Shown here in pieces: positions 1 through 6,735 of a stretch of 18,221 nt of DNA. The stretch is taken from the NCBI GenBank assembly GCA_964404455.1, contig CAYOJY010000015.1, positions 1-18,221 on the forward strand. Direction: 5' to 3'. A program made the translations under genes and the position numbers. Source of the stretch: CAKOSP01 sp964404455 (GTDB lineage Bacteria; Bacillota_I; Bacilli_A; RF39; UBA660). Position 1 is the stretch's first letter. Each line of letters begins with the position of its first letter. The notes beneath the pieces are model-generated. The model had not been told where the DNA came from. It made no database searches and saw only the letters and a program-made list of their open reading frames with translations.

Positions 1-23
1 GTCACGGAAGAGTTAGGGTAGAA

Positions 24-55
24 AAAAAAGAATATTAGTAAAAACATTCTTTTTT
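24..55 (-). terminator. AT-rich hairpin terminator after the RDD gene
   Basis: A perfect 10-bp inverted repeat (24-33 with 46-55, 12-nt loop) lies 11 bases beyond the stop of the RDD gene. Its 3' arm on the minus strand ends in a run of U. The stem has only one G-C pair, so it may be leaky. The plus-strand arm is also T-rich, so it could work in both directions if a gene enters from the left edge. Confidence 0.5.
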
Positions 56-65
56 AATTGTTTTT

Positions 66-674
66 TTATTCTTGAATTATTTTTTCATTTTTTTCTTCTA
101 CTACTATGGTATGAACTAATAGATCATGTAATCCTTGATTGTCTTTTCTAAATATAATAACAAAAGCACATGCCCAGAATATTATAGTACTAATGAAAGT
201 TATAATATTATTTATATACAAATACATATTTTTACTGACAAAATTAATTGTTAATAATATACTTAATTGAGTAATTATTCCGTATATTAATAAGGAACGT
301 ATTAATAATTGAGAAATATTCGCAGAAGTATTGTCTTTGTTTAAAATCCTTATTTTAACAATTTTTTTGCCTAGAGTTTGTCCTTTATTAAATTTTTGAA
401 AAAATACAAAATAACCAATATAAACTATAATATCCACTATAAAATATACTTGACCCGTTTTATTTAATTGATAAGTGTAATCAACTATTTCTTTATCTTT
501 TAAATTAATATTTTTGGTATCTTTAATATATTCTGTATATTTATCATTCCATTTTGTATATTCATTCAAATTTGGATTAATAAATTTAATTTGGGAAATC
601 ATTCCAATTAATATCATAATAAATAATATATCGATTATATAAGCAATTGCTCTTTTTATTATTATATTGTTCAT
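66..674 (-). CDS. RDD-family integral membrane protein
   Basis: A 202-residue membrane protein with about four hydrophobic segments (near residues 10-28, 75-92, 122-145 and 150-175). The N-terminal RAIAYIID stretch and the C-terminal DNQGLHDLLVHTIVV segment are the conserved ends of RDD domains, with an intervening GQTLGKKIVKIRI that is also typical. RDD proteins are poorly characterised; some have been linked to ion transport, and many are just envelope proteins of unknown role. The start ATG lies two bases after the htrA stop, so it is probably translated by coupling with htrA in one operon. No strong Shine-Dalgarno sequence of its own is visible. The family call is firm; the function is unknown. 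Confidence 0.85.
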   Translation of the reverse strand: MNNIIIKRAIAYIIDILFIMILIGMISQIKFINPNLNEYTKWNDKYTEYIKDTKNINLKDKEIVDYTYQLNKTGQVYFIVDIIVYIGYFVFFQKFNKGQTLGKKIVKIRILNKDNTSANISQLLIRSLLIYGIITQLSILLTINFVSKNMYLYINNIITFISTIIFWACAFVIIFRKDNQGLHDLLVHTIVVEEKNEKIIQE

Positions 675-676
675 TT

Positions 677-1783
677 TTAACTAACCGCTTTACTTGTGCC
701 TAAAGTAACAATCGTTACCTTTTCTTCTGCTCCACGATAATAAGTTATTTGAATCTTTTCACCAACTTTATATTGATATAAAGCATATCTTAAATAAGCA
801 ATAGTACTAACACTAGTATCCCCTATTTTGGTAATAATATCTTTATTTTTCAATCCCGCTTTATCGGCTGATGAATTTTTTTCAATATCGGTAATTATTA
901 CGCCACTGGTTAATTTACTTTCTTTAATAATTTCATAATAGTTATTAGAATAATAGGCATTTGTTAAATTCAACATTGCCACACCTAAATAAGGCTGATC
1001 AAATCCATCACCAGAAATAACTGAATCTGCTGTTTTTACAGCATTTTCAATTGGTAAAGCAAAACCCATTCCTTCAACACCCGTACTGGCTAATTTTAAA
1101 GAAGTAACACCTATGACTTCTCCATTAGCATTACATAATGGTCCTCCACTATTACCACTATTAATAGCGGCATCTGTTTGTAATACTTTCATAATATAAT
1201 CTGCTGATTTAGTATTAGATAAAGAAACTTCCACCATTCTATCTTTTCCTGATACTATTCCTCTTGTCACAGTCCATGAATACGCACTATCAAGAGGTGC
1301 GCCGACAGCAAAAGAAGTGTCTCCTACTCTTGTTTTTTCACTATTACCTAAAATAGCTATTTTCTTTATATCATTTTTATTAACCGATAAAACCGCAATA
1401 TCTTCATATTGATTTGAACCTACTATTTTTGTTTCAACTATTTTACCATCAGTAAAAGTTACATTAACTTTGTTTCCACCTGTTATTACATGAGCATTAG
1501 TCAAAATATAAGCTAATTCATCTGTAACTTTATAAACAAAGCCAGTTCCTGATGATGATAATGCATCATCTTTATAAGTCGAAACCACCACTACAGCATC
1601 ATATATTTTTTCAACTGCGTCAGCTAATCCTTTATCAGTAACTGTTACATCCTTTTCTGTTTTTGTAATTACCGTACTAAATTGTTGGGGATAAGTATAT
1701 ATCACCCCATACATAATTAAAGCTCCTGCGAGAAATATTCCTAAATATATTATTATTTTTTGTATATTATTATTTTTTTCCAT
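677..1783 (-). CDS. htrA: HtrA/DegP-type membrane-anchored serine protease with PDZ domain
   Basis: A 368-residue protein with a short cytoplasmic N-terminus, one membrane anchor (residues ~9-30), a trypsin-like domain (~50-260) and one C-terminal PDZ domain (~264-360). The catalytic triad is visible: H98 in TNAHVIT, D128 in YEDIAVLSV and S212 in NSGNSGGPL. This is the layout of Bacillus HtrA/HtrB/YyxA, extracytoplasmic quality-control proteases that degrade misfolded secreted proteins. The start ATG lies inside the end of the upstream Abi-family gene (14-nt overlap), with GGGAG about 11 nt upstream, so expression is probably coupled to it. The family is certain; the substrate is unknown. Confidence 0.93.
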   Translation of the reverse strand: MEKNNNIQKIIIYLGIFLAGALIMYGVIYTYPQQFSTVITKTEKDVTVTDKGLADAVEKIYDAVVVVSTYKDDALSSSGTGFVYKVTDELAYILTNAHVITGGNKVNVTFTDGKIVETKIVGSNQYEDIAVLSVNKNDIKKIAILGNSEKTRVGDTSFAVGAPLDSAYSWTVTRGIVSGKDRMVEVSLSNTKSADYIMKVLQTDAAINSGNSGGPLCNANGEVIGVTSLKLASTGVEGMGFALPIENAVKTADSVISGDGFDQPYLGVAMLNLTNAYYSNNYYEIIKESKLTSGVIITDIEKNSSADKAGLKNKDIITKIGDTSVSTIAYLRYALYQYKVGEKIQITYYRGAEEKVTIVTLGTSKAVS

Positions 1784-2717
1784 TTTTATTTATTCTCCCT
1801 ATTTCTTTATAATTTTTTGGAAAGCCCATTTTTTCTAATACCCGATTAATATTAATTGTATGTAATTTTCCTTTTAAAAAATCAAGTTCATAATTAACTT
1901 CATTCATAAATAATATAAAATCGTCATTATTTAATACTTGTTTTAAAATAATTACTAAAGCAAATAAATCATTTTTACCGCAAATATATTCTCCTTCATT
2001 TTGAGGAATATATAATTCATGATGATAAACAGTATCGTCAATATATTTTTGAGTTTTATTTTGATAACAAATATCTTCATGGGCACATAAATTTCGATAA
2101 TTTGCTAATATTGGTAAATATAAAATTAATTTTTCAACTTCAAGTTCAAATATATCAGCAATTTCATACTGATCTTCTAATTTTAATGCAGTATAAAGTT
2201 CACCAACAATTCCAAAAGATAAAACTTTTACTACTACCCAAAGTGGAATGTAACCATAATTAACAATAAAATGTCTAGTCGCCGTATGTTGTTTTCCATT
2301 CACACTTATTTGTCTTTTCATTTTTCTGATTAAATCAGATATTCTTTTTATTTTATGAGAATCAGAGGAAAAATTTTTAATGTTTAAATAATTTTGTTCT
2401 CTAAAACCGTGGTTCTTACTCATAACATATGATAAAACACTTTTCAAATTATTTTCAAAAACTAATATATTTTTAAAAATTATGTTTCTAAGTTGACGAT
2501 CAAATAAGAACAATGCATATAATTCCTCAAAAGTAGTGCCATCTATATAATTTCTTATTACATTTGAATTTAAAAATACATGGCGATATCCACTGATAAA
2601 AAAATAATTTTCTCTCAGTAAAACATTTCTGGTATATTCATAATCTGTAATTTTAAGACCCTTTTCAATTAATATTTCAATTTGCTCATCAAGAGACTTA
2701 AATGTTTTTACCTTCAC
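1770..2717 (-). CDS. Abi_2 (AbiD/AbiF-like) HEPN-domain protein, possible abortive-infection toxin
   Basis: A 315-residue protein resembling the Abi_2 family (AbiD/AbiF type): an N-terminal FKSLDEQIEILIEKGL segment, then ENYFFISGYRHVF, then FDRQLRNIIFKNILVFEN. Near the C-terminus, NYRNLCAHED contains R208-x4-H213, the RxxxxH signature of HEPN ribonuclease domains, so the active site appears intact. Members give abortive phage resistance in lactococci, presumably by RNA cleavage. The start is a GTG preceded by AAGGTGAG at ideal spacing; the overlapping ATG is followed at once by TGA. No antitoxin is adjacent. Unusually, it is the first gene of an operon with htrA, overlapping it by 14 nt. No membrane segment or signal peptide is visible. 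The defence role is inferred from the family. Confidence 0.8.
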   Translation of the reverse strand: MKVKTFKSLDEQIEILIEKGLKITDYEYTRNVLLRENYFFISGYRHVFLNSNVIRNYIDGTTFEELYALFLFDRQLRNIIFKNILVFENNLKSVLSYVMSKNHGFREQNYLNIKNFSSDSHKIKRISDLIRKMKRQISVNGKQHTATRHFIVNYGYIPLWVVVKVLSFGIVGELYTALKLEDQYEIADIFELEVEKLILYLPILANYRNLCAHEDICYQNKTQKYIDDTVYHHELYIPQNEGEYICGKNDLFALVIILKQVLNNDDFILFMNEVNYELDFLKGKLHTININRVLEKMGFPKNYKEIGRINKNGKK

Positions 2718-2845
2718 ATTTACTCACCTTTTTACCAAATAATTATATCATAAACATTTTAATTAGTCACAAGTTTTATATAAGTTGACATTTATTTTTC
2801 TAGATTAAAATCGAAAATTTTGTTACAATTTAAAAGGTGAGTGAT
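2718..2845. promoter_or_regulatory. Divergent promoter region between the Abi operon and the phospholipase-like gene
   Basis: On the minus strand a TATAAT box with an upstream TGA sits about 20 bases before the Abi ribosome binding site; the matching -35 is weak (TTGTGA/TGTGAC). On the plus strand TTGACA (2785-2790) and TACAAT (near 2823) are present but too far apart to be one promoter, so the plus start is unresolved. The same 11-base string AAAAGGTGAGT forms the ribosome binding site of both divergent genes. Confidence 0.45.
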
Positions 2846-3826
2846 ATGCCGGCATTATATACGCACAATAAATTTGCTAAAGAAGTTTATAATAAATTAA
2901 ATAAAAATAATCAAAATATACTAAAAAAAGAACTTATTTATTATAAAATATTTTCTCAAAGTTTTGACAATCTTTATTATTACAACATTTTAACTTTATC
3001 CAAAAAAAGTAAAAAAATTCGTAATTTAGGTTATTATGCTCATAAAAATAATATTAATTTATACTTTAAAAATATTATTTTATATATTATGGAAAATAAT
3101 TTAAATAATAATTCTTTGGCAAGAGCTTATTTATATGGTTCGATTAACCATTATTTTTTAGATTCTTACATACATCCTTATGTTTTTTATAAAACTGGGG
3201 TTTATAATTTTAAAAATAAAAATAGTTTTAAATATAATGGATTACACGCAAAATTTGAATTTATGCTAGATGCTTATTTTTATAATATTGACACGAATAA
3301 ATATATAAATAATTTCCCCTTGCATAAAAATTTAATTCCTAAACTGAAATTTCCTAAATTATTAAAAATAATGATTAATGAAGTATTTTATAAAACTTTT
3401 AATTTTGCCAATATTGGTAATGCTTTTAATAAAAGTTATAACCAACAACATTATATTTTTAAATTTATAATTCAAGATCGATATGGATTAAAAAAGAAAA
3501 TATATAAATTAATTGATTTAGTAACAACCAAAAAAATTAAAAATATTCAAAACAATTCCCTGCATATTAAAAATATTGATTTATCAATTTTAAATTTAAA
3601 AAAAGAAAAATGGGTTCATCCCGTCAATAATATTCCATCTAATCTTTCTTTATTAGAGATATATGATAAAGCTTTGCATCAATCAGCTAAAATGTTAAAT
3701 AAATTAGATGATGTATTAAATAATAAATATGATTTAGAAAAATTTTTACAAGAATTAGGAAACAATTCTTATACTACGGGATTACCTGTAGAACAAAAAT
3801 TTATTATGAAGTATTTTGAAATTTAA
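2846..3826 (+). CDS. Zinc-dependent phospholipase C family protein
   Basis: A 326-residue protein starting at the ATG at 2846, which has AGGTGAG four bases upstream (the GTG at 2837 is part of that site). It matches the zinc-dependent phospholipase C/P1-nuclease-like family: THN near the start (H7), NHYFLDSYIHP with H102, D106 and H110, and HAKFEFMLD with H134, E138 and D142, all candidate zinc ligands. No signal peptide is apparent, so it seems cytoplasmic, unlike secreted clostridial phospholipase C. The rest is very Lys/Asn-rich and unrecognised. Such short uncharacterised members are common in Bacillota; a phospholipase activity is not shown by the sequence alone. It is convergent with cwlD, overlapping by 4 nt at the stop codons. 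Confidence 0.72.
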   Translation: MPALYTHNKFAKEVYNKLNKNNQNILKKELIYYKIFSQSFDNLYYYNILTLSKKSKKIRNLGYYAHKNNINLYFKNIILYIMENNLNNNSLARAYLYGSINHYFLDSYIHPYVFYKTGVYNFKNKNSFKYNGLHAKFEFMLDAYFYNIDTNKYINNFPLHKNLIPKLKFPKLLKIMINEVFYKTFNFANIGNAFNKSYNQQHYIFKFIIQDRYGLKKKIYKLIDLVTTKKIKNIQNNSLHIKNIDLSILNLKKEKWVHPVNNIPSNLSLLEIYDKALHQSAKMLNKLDDVLNNKYDLEKFLQELGNNSYTTGLPVEQKFIMKYFEI

Positions 3827-4470
3827 AAGTAATCAATTAAAGAGTACGCTATTACTTTAGCTACTTTTTTTTGATAATCATTGCTGTTTAATAATAATTT
3901 TTCTTTAGAATTAGATAAAAAACCACATTCGATTAACACACCTTTTACTTTTATTTTTGAATACATATAAGTACTGCTGGGTATTTGCTTAATTTTACGG
4001 TTTGAAGATAAATTTTTATTAATATTTTTTTGAATAATTTCAGCCAGTTTTTCATTATCTTTGCTATAAAAAACTTGAGCTCCACTATAACTTAAATCAT
4101 GTAAATAATTTAAATGAATTGATAAATATAAATCTGCTTTACTTTCATTAATTAATTTTATTCGATTATCAAAATCACTTCGCTTACGCCAATAAGCATT
4201 TGGCTTACTTAAATCATAATCTCCTTTTCGAGTTAAAATAACGTTAGCGCCCAACTTAGTTAATTCATTTTCCAAATTAAGAGAAATATTTAAATTTATA
4301 TCTTTTTCTAATATATTGCCGGCGAGGGTTCCAGGATCTTTTCCTCCATGCCCAGGGTCAACTATAATTAATAACCCGGATAACGGTAAAGATCCAAATA
4401 CTTTATCCATATTAAAAAGAAGACAAAAAAAAGAAAATAAAGAAATTAGGATTAAATTATATTTTTTCAT
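3823..4470 (-). CDS. cwlD: CwlD-type N-acetylmuramoyl-L-alanine amidase (spore cortex)
   Basis: A 215-residue Amidase_3 enzyme. It has an N-terminal signal/anchor (residues ~4-25) and zinc ligands H41 (DPGHGG), E55 (EKDINLNISL) and H119 (SIHLN), plus the catalytic glutamate E181 (IECGFLSN). The SGAQVFYSKDNEKLA segment and overall size match CwlD rather than long vegetative amidases. CwlD removes the stem peptide from cortex muramic acid so that muramic-delta-lactam, the mark recognised by germination lytic enzymes, can form. In Bacillus it is made under SigE and SigG. Here it lies 57 bases after the SigK-like gene on the same strand, consistent with mother-cell control. No clear Shine-Dalgarno sequence precedes the ATG; the start was chosen because it gives a complete signal peptide. 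Confidence 0.88.
   Translation of the reverse strand: MKKYNLILISLFSFFCLLFNMDKVFGSLPLSGLLIIVDPGHGGKDPGTLAGNILEKDINLNISLNLENELTKLGANVILTRKGDYDLSKPNAYWRKRSDFDNRIKLINESKADLYLSIHLNYLHDLSYSGAQVFYSKDNEKLAEIIQKNINKNLSSNRKIKQIPSSTYMYSKIKVKGVLIECGFLSNSKEKLLLNSNDYQKKVAKVIAYSLIDYF
3839..3872 (+). terminator. Terminator for the phospholipase-like gene, embedded in the 3' end of cwlD
   Basis: Just beyond the plus-strand stop at 3826, AAAGAGTA-C-GCTA pairs with TAGCTACTTTTT around a 6-nt loop (3852-3857), giving about 12 pairs with one bulged C and a run of T. It lies wholly inside the cwlD coding sequence on the other strand, so it must satisfy both roles. Confidence 0.5.
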
Positions 4471-4527
4471 AATTAATTTTATGTTTTATTATCTTTTTTA
4501 CTACCAGAATAATTTGTTTTAAATCTA

Positions 4528-5598
4528 TTATTTATTTTTTTTCTTTTTTCGAGTTAAAGAATGTCCTAAATTTTGATTTTCTTCTTCTTTCGGTAATTTT
4601 ATCAAAAATCTTTCTAGATTATCATCAAAATTTTTATTTAAGAATTCATTATAATGAGAAAACGACTCATCACATTTTTCTTTTATTTTTAATCTTTGCG
4701 TATTTTTTTGGGTTTGTAAAGTAACTTCTACTTTATCGTATAATTCTTTATTTATTTCAATTAATTTTTTATAAATGCGTTTTCTAATCGCGGATTCACT
4801 AATATTTAATTTTTGAGCCAAACTTTTTAGTGTGTCTTTATTTTCAATTATTGCATTAGCTAAATAAATTGTTTTTTCATCAGTATTCATATTATTATAT
4901 TCTTCAGCTTCTTTTAAACTTGTTTTATAATTAAAAAGTTTATGGTTTTTTAATAATTCGCTTAATTTCTCTAAAGCTCTTTTTTCGATTCGCGATAAAT
5001 AAGATCGGGAATAGCCTATTTTTTCAGATATTTGTTTTTGGGTTAAGGGCGAACCATTTAAGCCATAGCGAAGCATAATTACTTTTTGTTCAACCTCATT
5101 TAATTTTTTTATAGCTTCTAAAACTTCTTTACGTGTTTCAGCTTTTATATAATTTTCTTCTATAGAATCTTCACTTATTAACTTTTTTAATAATGCCGGA
5201 TTTTCTTTTCTTTTAGGTTCGCCAACTTCTTTATCTAAACTAACATTTAATTTATCATTTTTATTTTTTCGAATAGCCATTAGAATTTCATTTTCAATGC
5301 ATATCGAAGCATACGTAGCAAATTTTGTTTTTTTATCAATATTAAAAGTTTCAACAGCTTTTATAAGGCCTATGGTTCCAATACTTACTAAGTCCTCTTT
5401 ATCCATCATTATATTATTTTCAATTACATTATAAAATTTTTTAGTTATATATATTACTAATCTTAAATTATGCTCTTTTAATTTTTTTTTAGCGTTTTCA
5501 TCTCCATTATGAGCTAATTTAAAATATTTTTCAACTTCTTCATCAGTCAATACTTCAGGCAAATTATTTTCTAAATAAGGCTTTTTTTTATTTAACAT
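4528..5598 (-). CDS. sigK: SigK-like mother-cell sigma factor fused to a SpoIIID-like DNA-binding domain
   Basis: A 356-residue protein, over 100 residues longer than typical SigE/SigK. Region 2 (residues ~16-115) carries EHNLRLV, EDLVSIGTIGLIKAVETF and KFATYASICIENEILM. Region 4 (~155-215) ends in GYSRSYLSRIEKRALEKL, closer to SigK (SRSYVSRIEKRAL) than SigE. After a short linker, residues ~239-310 (TIYLANAIIENKDTLKSLAQ, then S267-E-S, a KKLIEIN motif and a basic tail) align without gaps to Bacillus SpoIIID as I remember it, about one third identical over 48 positions. The last ~45 residues are charged and unrecognised. There is no hydrophobic pro-sequence. The ATG at 5598 is preferred because GGGAG precedes it; an ATG 18 bases upstream lacks a ribosome binding site. 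It lies 98 bases after the SigE-like gene. SigK over SigE is likely, not certain. Confidence 0.85.
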   Translation of the reverse strand: MLNKKKPYLENNLPEVLTDEEVEKYFKLAHNGDENAKKKLKEHNLRLVIYITKKFYNVIENNIMMDKEDLVSIGTIGLIKAVETFNIDKKTKFATYASICIENEILMAIRKNKNDKLNVSLDKEVGEPKRKENPALLKKLISEDSIEENYIKAETRKEVLEAIKKLNEVEQKVIMLRYGLNGSPLTQKQISEKIGYSRSYLSRIEKRALEKLSELLKNHKLFNYKTSLKEAEEYNNMNTDEKTIYLANAIIENKDTLKSLAQKLNISESAIRKRIYKKLIEINKELYDKVEVTLQTQKNTQRLKIKEKCDESFSHYNEFLNKNFDDNLERFLIKLPKEEENQNLGHSLTRKKKKNK

Positions 5599-5696
5599 AT
5601 AACTACATTCTCCCATTTAATAAAATATAATGATATTAAACTAAATTTATAACTAAAATAAAAATTTACTTGAAATAATAATTTGTTGTTTGCAAT

Positions 5697-6545
5697 CTAA
5701 TAATTTTTAAATTTTCTCACCATTTTTCTTGATGTATCATCTTTTTTTTCAGTAAATTGATATTTTGCGTTTTCAAAATTATTAATATCATCTTGAATAG
5801 TTAATTTATTTTTTATGACTTTTTCATTTAGCAAATTACCCGTCAATTCTTGAGCTTTATTTTCATTAAAATCTTTTTTAGGCATTATATAACCACGTTT
5901 TTTAAAAATTTCTTTTATTTTAATTAAGATTTTTCTTTCGATTCTAGAAATATAACTTTGGGAAAGTCCCAACTTTTCCGCTATTTGTTTTTGGGTTAAT
6001 TCAGTTCCATTTAAACCATATTTTAAAATAATAATTTGTTGTTCTCTTTCATTTAATGATTTTATAGCTTTCCAAATTTCATTATATGTTTCAATTTTTA
6101 AATAAGCCTCATCAAGGCTAACATCATTTGAAATTACATCAAATAATCTTAAAACATTCCCATCATAATCTATATTAAGAGGAATTTCCAAACTAATATC
6201 TTTTGTCCTTTTTTGATTTTTTCTTAAAAACATTAAAATTTCGTTTTTAATACATACGGCTGCATATGTAGCAAATTTATTTTTACATTTAATGTCAAAT
6301 GTTTCAATCGCCTTTATAAGACCAATAGAACCAATACTTATTAAATCTTCCTTATCAAATACCGCTTGATTTTCCATATTTGAAAAGTTGTTAACTATAT
6401 AAAAAACGAATCTTAAATTATGTTCAATTAATTTATTTTTAGCTTCTTGATTTCCTTCTTTTAGCAATTGAAAATAATAAATTGTTTCTTCATGCGAAAA
6501 AGGTTTGAGCACATCAGTCATAAAACCACTATTTTTTGGTTTCAT
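5697..6545 (-). CDS. sigE: SigE-like mother-cell sporulation sigma factor
   Basis: A 282-residue sigma-70 family protein. Region 2 (residues ~18-115) has EHNLRFV, EDLISIGSIGLIKAIETF and KFATYAAVCIKNEILMFLRKNQK. The IPLNIDYDGNVLRLFDVIS stretch (121-139) is the EPLNIDWDGNELLLSDVLG hallmark of SigE. Region 4 (~152-213) ends in GLSQSYISRIERKI, SigE-like rather than SigK-like. Region 3 is almost absent, as usual in this pair. The start at 6545 is set by GGAGG five bases upstream; the open frame continues 78 bases further but overlaps a hairpin and a promoter. The N-terminus is hydrophilic: there is no membrane-associated pro-sequence like that cleaved by SpoIIGA in Bacillus, and no spoIIGA neighbour. 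A ~68-residue polar C-terminal tail is extra and unrecognised. It likely starts the mother-cell programme including the gene downstream. Confidence 0.85.
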   Translation of the reverse strand: MKPKNSGFMTDVLKPFSHEETIYYFQLLKEGNQEAKNKLIEHNLRFVFYIVNNFSNMENQAVFDKEDLISIGSIGLIKAIETFDIKCKNKFATYAAVCIKNEILMFLRKNQKRTKDISLEIPLNIDYDGNVLRLFDVISNDVSLDEAYLKIETYNEIWKAIKSLNEREQQIIILKYGLNGTELTQKQIAEKLGLSQSYISRIERKILIKIKEIFKKRGYIMPKKDFNENKAQELTGNLLNEKVIKNKLTIQDDINNFENAKYQFTEKKDDTSRKMVRKFKNY

Positions 6546-6579
6546 TTTTGCCTCCATTTTTTTAAATATATTAATATTG

Positions 6580-6607
6580 TTTATATTTAATGAATAATTT
6601 AAATCAA
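6580..6607 (-). promoter_or_regulatory. Candidate promoter of the sigE-like gene
   Basis: TTGATT (6607-6602), a 16-base spacer and TATAAA (6585-6580) precede the GGAGG site and ATG by a short AT-rich leader. The -35 box sits in the T-run of the hairpin just upstream. The match is moderate, and AT-rich DNA produces such matches by chance. Confidence 0.35.
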
Positions 6608-6638
6608 AAAAACTTATAAACATTAATTTTATAAGTTT
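6606..6638 (-). terminator. Hairpin with U-run immediately upstream of sigE
   Basis: A perfect 11-bp stem (6610-6620 with 6628-6638, 7-nt loop) is followed on the minus strand by seven T residues. It ends about 60 bases before the sigE start. It either insulates sigE from upstream transcripts or acts as an attenuator in a longer sigE leader. The stem has one G-C pair only. Confidence 0.5.
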
Positions 6639-6706
6639 CGTGAGTAGATAATTCTTATCTTTTAGAAATTGATGCTTCTATATTCATAGGAGTTTATCGC
6701 TATTTT

Positions 6707-6719
6707 TGTGTATTACACA
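6707..6719. promoter_or_regulatory. Perfect 13-bp palindrome, candidate operator
   Basis: TGTGTATTACACA is a perfect 6-bp inverted repeat around a central T. It lies between the candidate small RNA and the sigE leader. A related unpaired copy, TGTGTATTATGCG, occurs at 7127-7139 upstream of the other promoter in this intergenic region. This could be the site of a repressor such as a GntR-family protein; no regulator gene is adjacent. Confidence 0.25.
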
Positions 6720-6735
6720 TAAAGAATAAAACAAA

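Noticed and set aside
1..38. Possible 3' end of a plus-strand gene entering from the left (stops at 19-21 or 36-38 in two frames)
   Set aside because: Only 6-11 codons are visible and two frames compete, so there is no support for either.
4316..4522. Plus-strand ORF antisense to the start of cwlD
   Set aside because: Antisense to the signal peptide and catalytic motif of cwlD, no family features.
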